A DNA stretch of 64,000 nucleotides, taken from assembly GCF_900460955.1 (NCBI RefSeq), contig NZ_UFUW01000001.1, positions 1,672,738-1,736,737 on the forward strand, in the 5' to 3' direction. This stretch comes from Cardiobacterium valvarum (lineage in GTDB: Bacteria > Pseudomonadota > Gammaproteobacteria > Cardiobacteriales > Cardiobacteriaceae). The notes below the pieces were generated by a model. The model worked only from the letters and a program-made list of their open reading frames with translations. It was not told the DNA's origin and searched no databases. This document shows, piece after piece, positions 55,154 to 63,596 of this stretch. The position numbers were made by a program, and so were the translations under genes. Each line of letters opens with the position of its first letter. Within the stretch, counting starts at the first letter, position 1.

Positions 55154-57406
55154 ATGAACATCACCCAAACCCTCGCCCAAGAACTCGCCGCCACCCCCGC
55201 GCAAATCACCGCCGCCGTCGCCCTGCTCGATGACGGCGCGACCGTGCCCTTCATCGCCCGCTACCGCAAAGAAGCGACGGGCGGACTGGACGACACCCAA
55301 CTGCGCACCCTTGAAGAACGCCTGCACTACCTGCGCGAACTCGAAGCGCGCAAAGAAACCATCCTCGCCACCATTGACGAACAGGGCAAACTCAGCCCCG
55401 AACTGCGCGCCGCGATAGAAGCCGCCGACAACAAAACCGCGCTCGAAGACCTCTACCTGCCCTACAAACCCAAACGCCGCACCAAAGCGCAAATCGCGCG
55501 GGAAAACGGCCTGCAACCGCTTGCCGACACCCTCCTCGCCGAACAGCCCGCCGACATCGAAACCCTCGCCGCCGCCTACCTGAGCGACACCGTCCCCGAC
55601 ACCAAAGCCGCGCTGGACGGCGCCCGCGCCATCCTCATCGAACAAATCGCGGAAAACGCCGAACTCATCGGCGCCCTGCGCGAAAAACTCTGGAACGAAG
55701 GCGAACTGCATGCCGAGCGCAACCCCGACCAGACAGACGAGGGCGAAAAATACCGCGACTACTACGACCACCGCGAACCCATCCGCACCATGCCCAGCCA
55801 CCGCGCGCTGGCCATACTGCGCGGCAGGAACGACGGCATCCTGCAACTCACCCTCAAATACCGCCCGGACGACATCCCCAGCACCGAAGCCAGCGACTAC
55901 GAAAAAACCATCGCCGCGCACTACCACATCGGTGCGCACCGCTGGCTGCTTGACACCGTCCGCCTCGCCTGGCGCGCCAAAATCTACCTCAGCCTCGAAC
56001 TCGACGCGCTCAACCGCCTCAAAGAAAACGCCGACCACGACGCCATCACCGTCTTCGCCGCCAACCTCAAAGACCTGCTCCTCGCCGCCCCCGCAGGCCG
56101 CCTCACCACCCTTGGCCTCGACCCGGGCTACCGCAACGGCGTGAAATGCGCCGTGGTGGACGACACCGGCAAACTCATCGACACCGCCATCGTCTACCTG
56201 CACCAAGAGCAAAACATGCTCGCCACCCTCGCCTCCCTCATCAAAAAGCATCGCGTACAGCTCATCGCCATCGGCAACGGCACCGCCAGCCGCGAAACCG
56301 ACAAACTCGCCGGCGAACTCATCCGCGCCCTGCCCGAACCGCGCCCGCACAAAATCGTGGTCAGCGAAGCGGGCGCCTCCATCTACTCCGCCTCCGAACT
56401 TGCCGCGCGCGAATTTCCCGACCTCGACGTCTCCCTGCGCGGCGCCGTCTCCATCGCCCGCCGCCTGCAAGACCCGCTTGCCGAACTCGTCAAAATCGAC
56501 CCCAAATCCATCGGCGTCGGCCAATACCAGCACGACGTCAACCAAAACCAACTGGCCAAAAGCCTTGATGCCGTCGTCGAAGACTGCGTGAACGCCGTCG
56601 GCGTGGACGTGAACACCGCCTCCGCGCCGCTGCTCGCCCGCATCTCCGGCCTGAACCAGACACTCGCGCAAAACATCGTCGCCTACCGCGACGAACACGG
56701 CGCCTTCGACAGCCGCAAAAAACTGCTGAAAGTGCCGCGCCTCGGCGAAAAAACCTATGAACAAGCCGCCGGCTTCCTGCGCATCCACGGCGGCACAGAA
56801 CCGCTGGACGAAAGCGCCGTACACCCCGAAGCCTACCCCGTCGTCGCGAAAATGCTCGCCGACCGCCAACTCGCCGCCGCCGACCTCATCGGCAACCGCG
56901 AGCAAATCGCCAAAATCAAACCGGGCGACTACACCACCGAACGCTTCGGCCTGCCAACCATCCTCGACATCCTCTCCGAACTCGAAAAACCGGGCCGCGA
57001 CCCGCGCGGCACCTTCCAGACCGCTACCTTCGCCGAAGGTGTGCACGAAATCAGCGACCTCAGCCCGGGCATGATCCTCGAAGGCGTCGTCTCCAACGTC
57101 GCCAACTTCGGCGCCTTCGTGGACATCGGCGTACACCAGGACGGCCTCGTCCACATCTCGGCACTGGCCAACCGCTACGTCGCCGACCCGCGCGAAATCG
57201 TCAAGGCGGGCGACGTCGTCAAAGTGAAAGTGCTGGAAGTGGATGCCGAACGCAAACGCATCGCCCTCACCATGCGCCTTGATGATGATGCGACAACAAG
57301 CGGCAAAAAAGACCGTCCGCGCGGCGACAAACGCCCACCGCAGAAACAAGAAAAAATGACCAACACGGCAATGGCGGATGCGTTTGCCAAATTGAGACAG
57401 AAATAA
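55154..57406 (+). CDS. tex: RNA-binding transcription accessory protein Tex
   Basis: The 750-residue protein (E. coli YhgF 773) has the Tex layout: N-terminal helical domain, YqgF-like RNase H fold ([21 protein letters not shown] near 317), helix-hairpin-helix DNA-binding part ([26 protein letters not shown] near 490), and an S1 domain near residues 640-715 ([18 protein letters not shown]). It binds nucleic acids; roles in transcription or translation quality are known in relatives. ATG 55154 has AAGGAA upstream. Its last 70 bases are partly repeated at 59633-59708. Confidence 0.95.
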   Translation: MNITQTLAQELAATPAQITAAVALLDDGATVPFIARYRKEATGGLDDTQLRTLEERLHYLRELEARKETILATIDEQGKLSPELRAAIEAADNKTALEDLYLPYKPKRRTKAQIARENGLQPLADTLLAEQPADIETLAAAYLSDTVPDTKAALDGARAILIEQIAENAELIGALREKLWNEGELHAERNPDQTDEGEKYRDYYDHREPIRTMPSHRALAILRGRNDGILQLTLKYRPDDIPSTEASDYEKTIAAHYHIGAHRWLLDTVRLAWRAKIYLSLELDALNRLKENADHDAITVFAANLKDLLLAAPAGRLTTLGLDPGYRNGVKCAVVDDTGKLIDTAIVYLHQEQNMLATLASLIKKHRVQLIAIGNGTASRETDKLAGELIRALPEPRPHKIVVSEAGASIYSASELAAREFPDLDVSLRGAVSIARRLQDPLAELVKIDPKSIGVGQYQHDVNQNQLAKSLDAVVEDCVNAVGVDVNTASAPLLARISGLNQTLAQNIVAYRDEHGAFDSRKKLLKVPRLGEKTYEQAAGFLRIHGGTEPLDESAVHPEAYPVVAKMLADRQLAAADLIGNREQIAKIKPGDYTTERFGLPTILDILSELEKPGRDPRGTFQTATFAEGVHEISDLSPGMILEGVVSNVANFGAFVDIGVHQDGLVHISALANRYVADPREIVKAGDVVKVKVLEVDAERKRIALTMRLDDDATTSGKKDRPRGDKRPPQKQEKMTNTAMADAFAKLRQK

Positions 57407-57460
57407 GACAGAACCTTCCGCTATTATTAGGTAATGGCTTTTGTAATAGGAGAAAAAGAA

Positions 57461-59359
57461 ATGACGGATAGCAAAAAACCGGGAGACCTGCTTAACGAAG
57501 GAGCTGCTTTGGTAAAACAGGGAAAATTAGATGAAGCCATTGCAATATTTCGGAGCATCAAACATGAAGATTCACCTGAACAATATGCCAAGGCACAGTT
57601 TTGTCTAGGTTTGGTACTTGGACAAAAAGGAGATATTGAAGGAGAAATTAAAGCCTATCGAAATATCAAGCGTGAAGATTCTCCTGAAATGTATGCTCGA
57701 GCACAGTTAAATCTAGGCTTTAGGCTTGGGCAAAAAAGAGATACTAAAGGAGAAATTAAGGCCTATCGAAATATCAAGCGTGAAGATTCTTCTGAAATGT
57801 ATGCCCAAGCACAGTTTAATCTGGGCTTTGCACTTGGGCAAAAAGGAGATATTGAAGGATCAATTGAGGTCTATCGAAACATCAAGCGCGAAGATTCTTC
57901 TAAGATATATGCTCAAGCACAGTTAAATCTAGGCTTTAAACTCGGGCAAAAAGGAGATATTGAAGGTGCAATTGAGGCTTATCGAAACATCAAGCGTGAG
58001 AATCATCCTGAATCATATGCTAGAGCGCAGCTTAATTTAGGTAGTGTACTTGAACAAAAAGACAACATTAATGAAGCAATTGAATACTACCAAAATATTA
58101 AATACGAAGATCATCCTGAGCTTTATGCCAAAGCGCAGTTTAATTTGGGCATTATATTTGAGCAAAAAAGCGCTTTTAAAAAAGCAATAGAGCATTACCA
58201 TAATAGCAGTGATTATTTATATTATCATGCCAATGCAAATATTAAGATTTTACAAATTAATAATAAAAGAATACGCGACACCTTATATAAAATAGGAAAT
58301 ACAATACTTCATCTAATAAATAATTTAATAATACCGCTATTACCTAGAGATTATGAATATAAACTCGCACACTATACTCAAGCATCTGTAGCATGGAAAG
58401 TTATCAAGGATTTATCAGCATTTAGATTAGGGCTAATCAAGAATGTAAATGACCCTATGGAAGGACTAACATTGCATAAATTCTTACAACAATCTTGTCT
58501 GTTACCAAAAGATTTTTTCAATTACAACAGCGAGGCTAATTATTCAGAGCATGTATTTATTAGCTGTTTTACGTTTAACCATGATAGCCTTAATCAATTT
58601 CGTCTGTATGGGAAAGAGAACAATCAAGAAGCGTCAGGTGTAAGCCTGGTATTCCCTAGTGATTTCTTTGATTCCAATCCAGATAATCACATTAACGCCA
58701 TAATTGGCTTAAAGAATAATAAAGCCCCAGATCTTTTTAAAGAAAAAAAACACCAAAAAAATAGTAATTCAAATCAGCCTCTGAACAAACAACCATTGTA
58801 TCGTTGTATTTATCTTGATCCAGATACGGGCTACGTAAGCCTGGCTAAGAGAGACAAGGCTACCTTCTATCGAGAACTACATGCTGAGGGAAAAGACATA
58901 GAAGAGATATCCAAGGAAGCCAACAACAGATGGAACATCTATATTAATTCTATTTCTAATAAAGAAGAAAAAATAAAACGATACCTAAAATACATCTCTA
59001 ATAAAATAGAAAAATTATTTAGAGAGCAAGACTTATCTAAAGGGAAAAGACATATACTTGAGACTCTACATTTCATCTTATTACCCCTGCAATATTTAGT
59101 AAAACACGCAGCTTTCCAGGAAGAGCAAGAATGCCGCATGATTCACATCACCAGTCTTGATAATGAAAAAATACAACTAGATTGGGAAAGCAAGCAGGTT
59201 TATATCGAATACGAGCCTGAGGTAAAAGCACATTTAGATAAAATATACCTGTCTCCCGGCGCGTTAATATACGAAGATTTCTTCAGACACGAGCTGGATG
59301 ATCCAAATAATCCCAAAAAGAGAGTCCGTATTTCCTCTAACCCATTCCGGAATAAATAG
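57461..59359 (+). CDS. TPR-array protein with DUF2971 domain
   Basis: ATG 57461 follows AGGAG and gives 632 residues. Residues 15-260 are TPR units of 36 residues with almost identical units (YRNIKREDSPEMYAQAQLNLG, then LGQKGDIEG). The C-terminal half (from about 310) matches DUF2971: LAHYTQASVAWKVIKDLSA, NVNDPMEG, VFISCFTFNHDSLNQFRLYG and, at the end, CRMIHI. Function of DUF2971 is not established; related proteins occur in accessory regions. It is AT-rich and lies between tex and a second tex 3' end, so it was probably inserted. Confidence 0.78.
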   Translation: MTDSKKPGDLLNEGAALVKQGKLDEAIAIFRSIKHEDSPEQYAKAQFCLGLVLGQKGDIEGEIKAYRNIKREDSPEMYARAQLNLGFRLGQKRDTKGEIKAYRNIKREDSSEMYAQAQFNLGFALGQKGDIEGSIEVYRNIKREDSSKIYAQAQLNLGFKLGQKGDIEGAIEAYRNIKRENHPESYARAQLNLGSVLEQKDNINEAIEYYQNIKYEDHPELYAKAQFNLGIIFEQKSAFKKAIEHYHNSSDYLYYHANANIKILQINNKRIRDTLYKIGNTILHLINNLIIPLLPRDYEYKLAHYTQASVAWKVIKDLSAFRLGLIKNVNDPMEGLTLHKFLQQSCLLPKDFFNYNSEANYSEHVFISCFTFNHDSLNQFRLYGKENNQEASGVSLVFPSDFFDSNPDNHINAIIGLKNNKAPDLFKEKKHQKNSNSNQPLNKQPLYRCIYLDPDTGYVSLAKRDKATFYRELHAEGKDIEEISKEANNRWNIYINSISNKEEKIKRYLKYISNKIEKLFREQDLSKGKRHILETLHFILLPLQYLVKHAAFQEEQECRMIHITSLDNEKIQLDWESKQVYIEYEPEVKAHLDKIYLSPGALIYEDFFRHELDDPNNPKKRVRISSNPFRNK

Positions 59360-59872
59360 CCTGAATGCCATCACCATGAATGCTGCTGATAAAAGCCGCA
59401 TAGCCATCGTGGTTTGACGGACGCACATGCATTCCCAAGTCGAAACTCGCATAAAGCCTTCCTCCGCCATTTGCTGAAGGAAAGATTTTTGCGCCTGCGC
59501 ACAATCCCAATAAAGTTGCCGCTTGGCGGCCATTCAGTCGTCAGCATTTCCAACCTAAAATCCGCCACCGCACCGCAGGCTTCTTCTGCTCACAGCGTCA
59601 CAGCCTGCAAGCTGTCGGCAGGCGCAATGGCGAAAGCGCCCGCCGCAGAAACAGGAAAAAATGACGAACACGGCAATGGCGGATGTATTTGCCAAATTGA
59701 AGCGGTAATTGCGCATCAAAAAGGGCCAAGAATGATAGATATAGTAGAATCACTGAAAAAGAATAACAGCGTGGTGCGGGATTCGGTCACCATTCAAGCT
59801 CATATTCGGCAGATTGAAAGCCTGCCCTGCTTTTTACTTTTACTGTTTTTCGGGACTTCAACTATAACAGGC

Positions 59873-59983
59873 TTTGTGCATCACAAAAGAGCCACAAAAA
59901 TTTTTGTGGCTCTTTTTGCGTGAAATCTGATGTACAAACATTATTGTGTACCGTCTGTGATGTACAATCCCGTTTGTGCATCA
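59873..59983. promoter_or_regulatory. Palindromic operator-like array upstream of fic
   Basis: Half-sites TTTGTGCATCA at 59873-59883 and 59973-59983, and TGATGTACAA at 59928-59937 and 59958-59967, are inverse forms of one word (TGATGyACAAA). The pair 59958-59983 is a near-perfect dyad with a five-base gap. They lie within 135 bases of the Fic start. The protein that binds them is unknown. Confidence 0.65.
59885..59916. terminator. Perfect 32-base palindrome / bidirectional terminator
   Basis: AAAAGAGCCACAAAAA is followed by its exact inverse complement, with T-runs on both sides. It lies just before the repeated operator-like sites of the Fic gene. Confidence 0.75.
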
Positions 59984-60007
59984 AATTATTCCCCAAAAGA
60001 GACACAA

Positions 60008-61138
60008 ATGGACACCGACATCACCCTTGATTTAAGCCATGCCGTGCCTTACCACCTGGGCGCATTCCCGCCGCAACAACTGGAATTGGCGACATTCTTC
60101 AACGAAATACTCGCGGCAACCGACGCCTTATCCCGCTACGACCAGATGCTGAAAACCCTGCACAACAGTGAAATCCTCTTGGCACCGCTGCGTAGTCGCG
60201 AAGCCGTCATCTCATCGCGCATCGAAGGCACCATCAGCACGCTGGACGAAATTCTGCGCTACGAAGCCGAATCCACACATATGCAAACCCCGCGCGAGGT
60301 GCGGCAAGACACCGTGGAAACCCTGCTCTACCAGCACACCCTGAAAGCGGCACAAACGACATTACAAGACGGACAGCCACTCAGCGCTGCCATGCTGCGC
60401 ACCATGCACCAAGGCTTGCTCAGTTTCGGGCGCGGTGCAGAAAAAACGCCAGGGCAGTTCAAAACCGGGCAAAACTACATCGGCAGGCGCGGTTCGCGAC
60501 GAATAGATTTCGTGCCTATTGCACCCGAACACCTTGCGGCGGGACTGGATGCCTTATTCGCCTACATAAATACGAGCGACGCCAACCCACTGATAAAAAC
60601 TGCCATCGCGCATATCGAATTCGAGGCCTTGCACCCGTTCAAAGACGGCAACGGACGCATAGGCCGCATGCTGATACCGCTGCTGCTGTGGCAGATGATA
60701 AAAATTAGCGCGCCGCATTTCTACATCAGTCACTTCTTTGAAGAAAACAAAGACGAATACATTGAGCGTATGCGCGCCGTTTCGGCAGAGGGAGACTGGT
60801 CGGGCTGGTGTGCTTTTTTCTGCCGTGCCGTCAGCGAACAGGCGACACAAAACCTCAACATCGCCGAACAAATCACTGCCTTATATGAAGCCATGAAAAA
60901 CAGGCTTACCGAATTGCTGGCCTCCAAATGGACGCTGACCGTACTGGATGCACTCTTTACCCAACCCGTATTCAAAGCAAGCCGCTTTGCCGATGGCCAC
61001 GGTATTCCGAAGCCGACCGTACCAAATTTGCTGAAAACTCTGGCGGAAAACCACATCATCACCATCATCGAAGAAGCGGCAGGCCGACGCTCCGCACTAT
61101 ATGCCTTTGAGCCGCTGTTGCGCCTGGTCAGGATCTGA
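60008..61138 (+). CDS. Fic-domain adenylyltransferase
   Basis: The 376-residue protein has the full Fic motif HPFKDGNGR near residue 215, so it should transfer AMP to a target hydroxyl. Near residue 75 SSRIEGTISTLDEIL holds the inhibitory helix motif (S-x3-E-G), so it is a class II self-inhibited enzyme. The N-terminal Fic_N part (PPQQLELATFFNEILAATDALSRYD) and a C-terminal winged-helix-like region (FADGHGIPKPTVPNLLKTLAEN) complete the usual layout. ATG 60008 lies after the palindromic array. It is followed by repeat sequence. The target is unknown. Confidence 0.92.
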   Translation: MDTDITLDLSHAVPYHLGAFPPQQLELATFFNEILAATDALSRYDQMLKTLHNSEILLAPLRSREAVISSRIEGTISTLDEILRYEAESTHMQTPREVRQDTVETLLYQHTLKAAQTTLQDGQPLSAAMLRTMHQGLLSFGRGAEKTPGQFKTGQNYIGRRGSRRIDFVPIAPEHLAAGLDALFAYINTSDANPLIKTAIAHIEFEALHPFKDGNGRIGRMLIPLLLWQMIKISAPHFYISHFFEENKDEYIERMRAVSAEGDWSGWCAFFCRAVSEQATQNLNIAEQITALYEAMKNRLTELLASKWTLTVLDALFTQPVFKASRFADGHGIPKPTVPNLLKTLAENHIITIIEEAAGRRSALYAFEPLLRLVRI

Positions 61139-61174
61139 TAGGGCACAAAATCTTGCCTGAGGATCTTGGCGAAC

Positions 61175-61380
61175 TCAGTATCTACACCGCTTGGCGGGCC
61201 CGGTATTCGCGCCGCTTGGCGAGCGTAGGGCGGGCTTCAGCCCGCCGAGCGGGCGCAGCCTGCTTTTTGCATTGTTGGCAAGAGCGGCATTGCGCGCTGT
61301 AATTCTGCACGGCTTTTCTTTTCTGAGACGTTGCAGGCAACGTCTCTACGAAATCCAGCAACCACGCCGCTTGGTGGCGT
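61175..61380. repeat. Composite repeat element, second copy (inverted)
   Basis: The parts of 36303-36460 appear here in inverse order: CCGCTTGGCG cores at 61188 and 61212, GGCGGGCTTCAGCCCGCC at 61226, GCCTGCTTTTTGCATTG at 61258, the AGACGTTGCAGGCAACGTCT hairpin at 61327, then CAGCAACCAC. No gene in this stretch. Confidence 0.85.
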
Positions 61381-61420
61381 TCTCCCACCCCATACAACCC
61401 CTGCCTCCATTCATCGCCGC

Positions 61421-62275
61421 TCATTCGCCCGCCAGCACTTCCCCGAAAAAATCCGCCACTGCGCGCACGGCGGGGCTGCGGCGCACGTCTTCGTGCATCA
61501 CCAGATACAGCGCCGCTGCGCAGGCGGGCGGGGGTTCGTCTGCGCGCAGTGCCACTGTCTGCAAGCCGTCTGCGGGTGAGACAGCGAAATCAGGCAGGAT
61601 GCCGATGCCGATTTGTCCGGCAATCGCTTGTTTGACGGCGGCGAAGTCGTTGCTGGCAAAGACGATGTCCGCGTCCTCGCCAATCTGCTCCATGAACCAG
61701 CGGCTGTGCCGCGCTTCCACCGCGAGTTGGACAAACTGCCAGTCAGCACGGCGGCGCGTGAGGTAATCGCGGTGCGCGTAGGGGCGGAAGGCGAAATCGC
61801 GTAGGCGGCGCACGGCGAGGTCGTTTTGCGTCGGGCGGACGAGGCGCAGGGCAATGTCCGCCTGTCGCCCATGCAAATCGGCCAGCGCCGCTTCCGCGAG
61901 CAGGTGCAGGCGAATATCGGCGTGTTTCTGATAGAAATCGGCCAGATGCGACATCAGCAGCAGGCGGGCGACAAACGGTGGCGCCGAGACGGTCACGCTG
62001 TGCCGCACGGCGGCCTGTTCGCGGGCGACGCGCTGTAACACGTTCATCTCTTTGCATAAATCGCAGGCATGGCGGTACAACCGTTCGCCGTCGGCGGTGA
62101 GCAGGTAGCGCTTGCTGATGCGGTCGAAGAGGCGCAGACCGAGCGCCTGTTCCAGTTGGGCGATTTGCCGCGACACGGTGCTATGCTGCACGTCCAGCGC
62201 GGTAGCAGCAGCGGTCAGCGTTTCTTTTTCCACCAGCGTGGCGAAGTAACGGATGCCGTTCCAGTCGAGATTCAT
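61421..62275 (-). CDS. LysR-family regulator
   Basis: The 284-residue protein has a LysR helix-turn-helix (MNLDWNGIRYFATLVEKETLTAAATALDVQHSTVSRQIAQLEQALGLRLF) and an effector domain of usual length, with VSAPPFVARLLL near 95. The serine of the STVSRQI recognition helix is intact. No clear target gene faces it: the neighbour 62301 shares the strand, 25 bases upstream of the start. I do not know the effector. Start at ATG 62275. Confidence 0.9.
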   Translation of the reverse strand: MNLDWNGIRYFATLVEKETLTAAATALDVQHSTVSRQIAQLEQALGLRLFDRISKRYLLTADGERLYRHACDLCKEMNVLQRVAREQAAVRHSVTVSAPPFVARLLLMSHLADFYQKHADIRLHLLAEAALADLHGRQADIALRLVRPTQNDLAVRRLRDFAFRPYAHRDYLTRRRADWQFVQLAVEARHSRWFMEQIGEDADIVFASNDFAAVKQAIAGQIGIGILPDFAVSPADGLQTVALRADEPPPACAAALYLVMHEDVRRSPAVRAVADFFGEVLAGE

Positions 62276-62300
62276 TGAGCCTGATTTCCCCAAGCGGGCT

Positions 62301-62771
62301 TTACTCTTCATCTTCGTCTTCGTCGCGGCTGTTTCTGGGCAAGTGGAAACAGCCGACCAGCAGCCCCACAGCCAGTGCCATCATCGCGTAGGTAAAGGTT
62401 ACCAGCACGCTGTTAATGAACGCAGAAAGTGGCAGATGAAAGGTAAAGACGATAGCGAAGGTGATGACGCAAAACGTCATCCCGCCAAGCAGAGGGCCGA
62501 TAAACACCCCAATCAGGATAAAGAGGACGATGCTGCCGATGTCGCGGCGCAGCTTCAGTTGATTGGCTAGCCAACCGATGGCACTGGCGGAAACCAACCC
62601 GGCGCCGCCCAGCATGCAAACATAGAGCCATGCCGGACTGCCGCGATGCCCATAGACCAGCAGAAAGAGAATGCTGGGCACCAGGGACATTATGGTGATG
62701 AGCCAGCCGGTGGCAAAACGCGGGGAATTTTGTTCGTCTTGCGGCATTTGGGATGGGGTGGTGTCTGTCAC
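62301..62771 (-). CDS. Small membrane protein of unknown function
   Basis: The start GTG 62771 has GAGGAAAAACC upstream and gives 156 residues. Four hydrophobic segments (ITIMSLVPSILFLLVYG, LYVCMLGGAGLVSASAIGWL, IVLFILIGVFIGPLLGGMTF, SVLVTFTYAMMALAVGLLVG) fit an inner-membrane protein with an acidic tail (SRDEDEDEE). No family recognised. The lysR gene follows 25 bases downstream, possibly on the same transcript. Confidence 0.65.
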   Translation of the reverse strand: MTDTTPSQMPQDEQNSPRFATGWLITIMSLVPSILFLLVYGHRGSPAWLYVCMLGGAGLVSASAIGWLANQLKLRRDIGSIVLFILIGVFIGPLLGGMTFCVITFAIVFTFHLPLSAFINSVLVTFTYAMMALAVGLLVGCFHLPRNSRDEDEDEE

Positions 62772-63008
62772 GGTTTTTCCTCTTGTCTGGTGCGTGATGA
62801 ACGGCGCTGCGGTGTTTGCTGCCGCCACTTGTCTCGGCATTCTAGCGATGCCTGCCTATGGAGAGAACGCGCCGGAATGAAGGCTTTTCTCTGCGGCAAA
62901 TCGTCGTCCCATTGTGCAGATATCATCGAGTATTGCCAATTTATGCCGTTTTAGTGTTTTTATAAACGGTTTAGACTGCCAGCCGTTACTTTAATTTTGA
63001 GGAATGCC

Positions 63009-63239
63009 ATGAAAAAACTGCCGAAAAAATACGCCGGGGTGCTGTTTTCACTGTATGCCTCGGCGGTGATGGTGCTTATCGTCAGCGGTGTGCTGGTTGC
63101 GTTGAACACCGGCATCGAAGCCGGCTATCCGCTGCGTCTGCTGAAAGCCTACCTCATCACCTGGCCGGTCGCCTTCGCCAGCCTGCTGCTGGTGCGGCCA
63201 CTGGTGGTGAAGTGGGTAGCGGCGTCGGTGGCGGATTGA
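63009..63239 (+). CDS. DUF2798 small membrane protein
   Basis: ATG 63009 follows GAGGA and gives 76 residues. It has two hydrophobic helices (GVLFSLYASAVMVLIVSGVLV and TWPVAFASLLLVRPLV) and the K-YAGVLFSLYASAVMVLI start of DUF2798. The family is widespread in small membrane proteins; function unknown. It lies alone between the membrane protein gene and a repeat-rich gap. Confidence 0.8.
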   Translation: MKKLPKKYAGVLFSLYASAVMVLIVSGVLVALNTGIEAGYPLRLLKAYLITWPVAFASLLLVRPLVVKWVAASVAD

Positions 63240-63244
63240 TTTGC

Positions 63245-63500
63245 CGCTGACCAGGTCAGTATTTACGCCGCTTGGCGAGCCCTGCATTGACGCCGCTTGG
63301 CAACTTTATCCCCCCTTCCGCCCTTCGGGCACCTTCCCCCGTAAACGGGGGAAGGGAAAAATTCCCGCTTGGCGGGCCCAGTATTTACGCCGCTTGGCGG
63401 CAGTCATGCTGATAAAGAGCGCAAAGACGGGCTGTTCCTGCGCGGTGGACTGAAACCCATCCTGCGCGAACCCTGGTTTTATCCCGCTTGGCGGACACGC
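63245..63500. repeat. Repeat-rich gap before the last gene
   Basis: Five CCGCTTGGCG cores (near 63268, 63292, 63365, 63389, 63484) with linkers CCCAGTATTTACG, and at 63309-63360 the hairpin repeat CTTCCCCCGTAAACGGGGG also seen at 27640. The whole gap 63240-63596 holds no gene. TATAAG at 63570 could be part of the promoter of the next gene. Confidence 0.85.
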
Positions 63501-63596
63501 CGTTTTTGTTGAAAGCGTCGCAAGCCTCAAGCGGTGCTTGTGTGTTTTGCTGCCGCGTCTTATAAGTACGGCTGTTTTCCGCCACCGCCTGCCACC

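Larger units (their letters stand above)
59360..60007. other. Gap with a duplicated tex 3' end and palindromes
   Basis: No certain gene. 59633-59708 encodes a second tex C-terminus ([19 protein letters not shown], then AKLKR and TAA). Between 59360 and 59632 is unexplained sequence with one CGCTTGGCGG core at 59518. A short frame at 59732-59923 is open but has a terminator-like palindrome inside it, so I do not call it. Confidence 0.75.

Noticed and set aside
59264-59533. 89-codon minus-strand frame overlapping the end of the TPR-DUF2971 gene
   Set aside because: The start contains a dispersed repeat core and about a third of it is antisense to the certain gene; only a middle part (KSFLQQMAEEGFMRVSTW) looks protein-like.
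59732-59923. Small gene before fic
   Set aside because: The frame is open for 63 codons but contains a perfect terminator-like palindrome and an operator half-site, and no family is visible.
62797-62880. 27-codon frame with a signal-peptide look (MNGAAVFAAATCLGILAMPA)
   Set aside because: It ends six residues after the putative cleavage site and has no ribosome site; it could be the remnant of an exported protein but cannot be supported.
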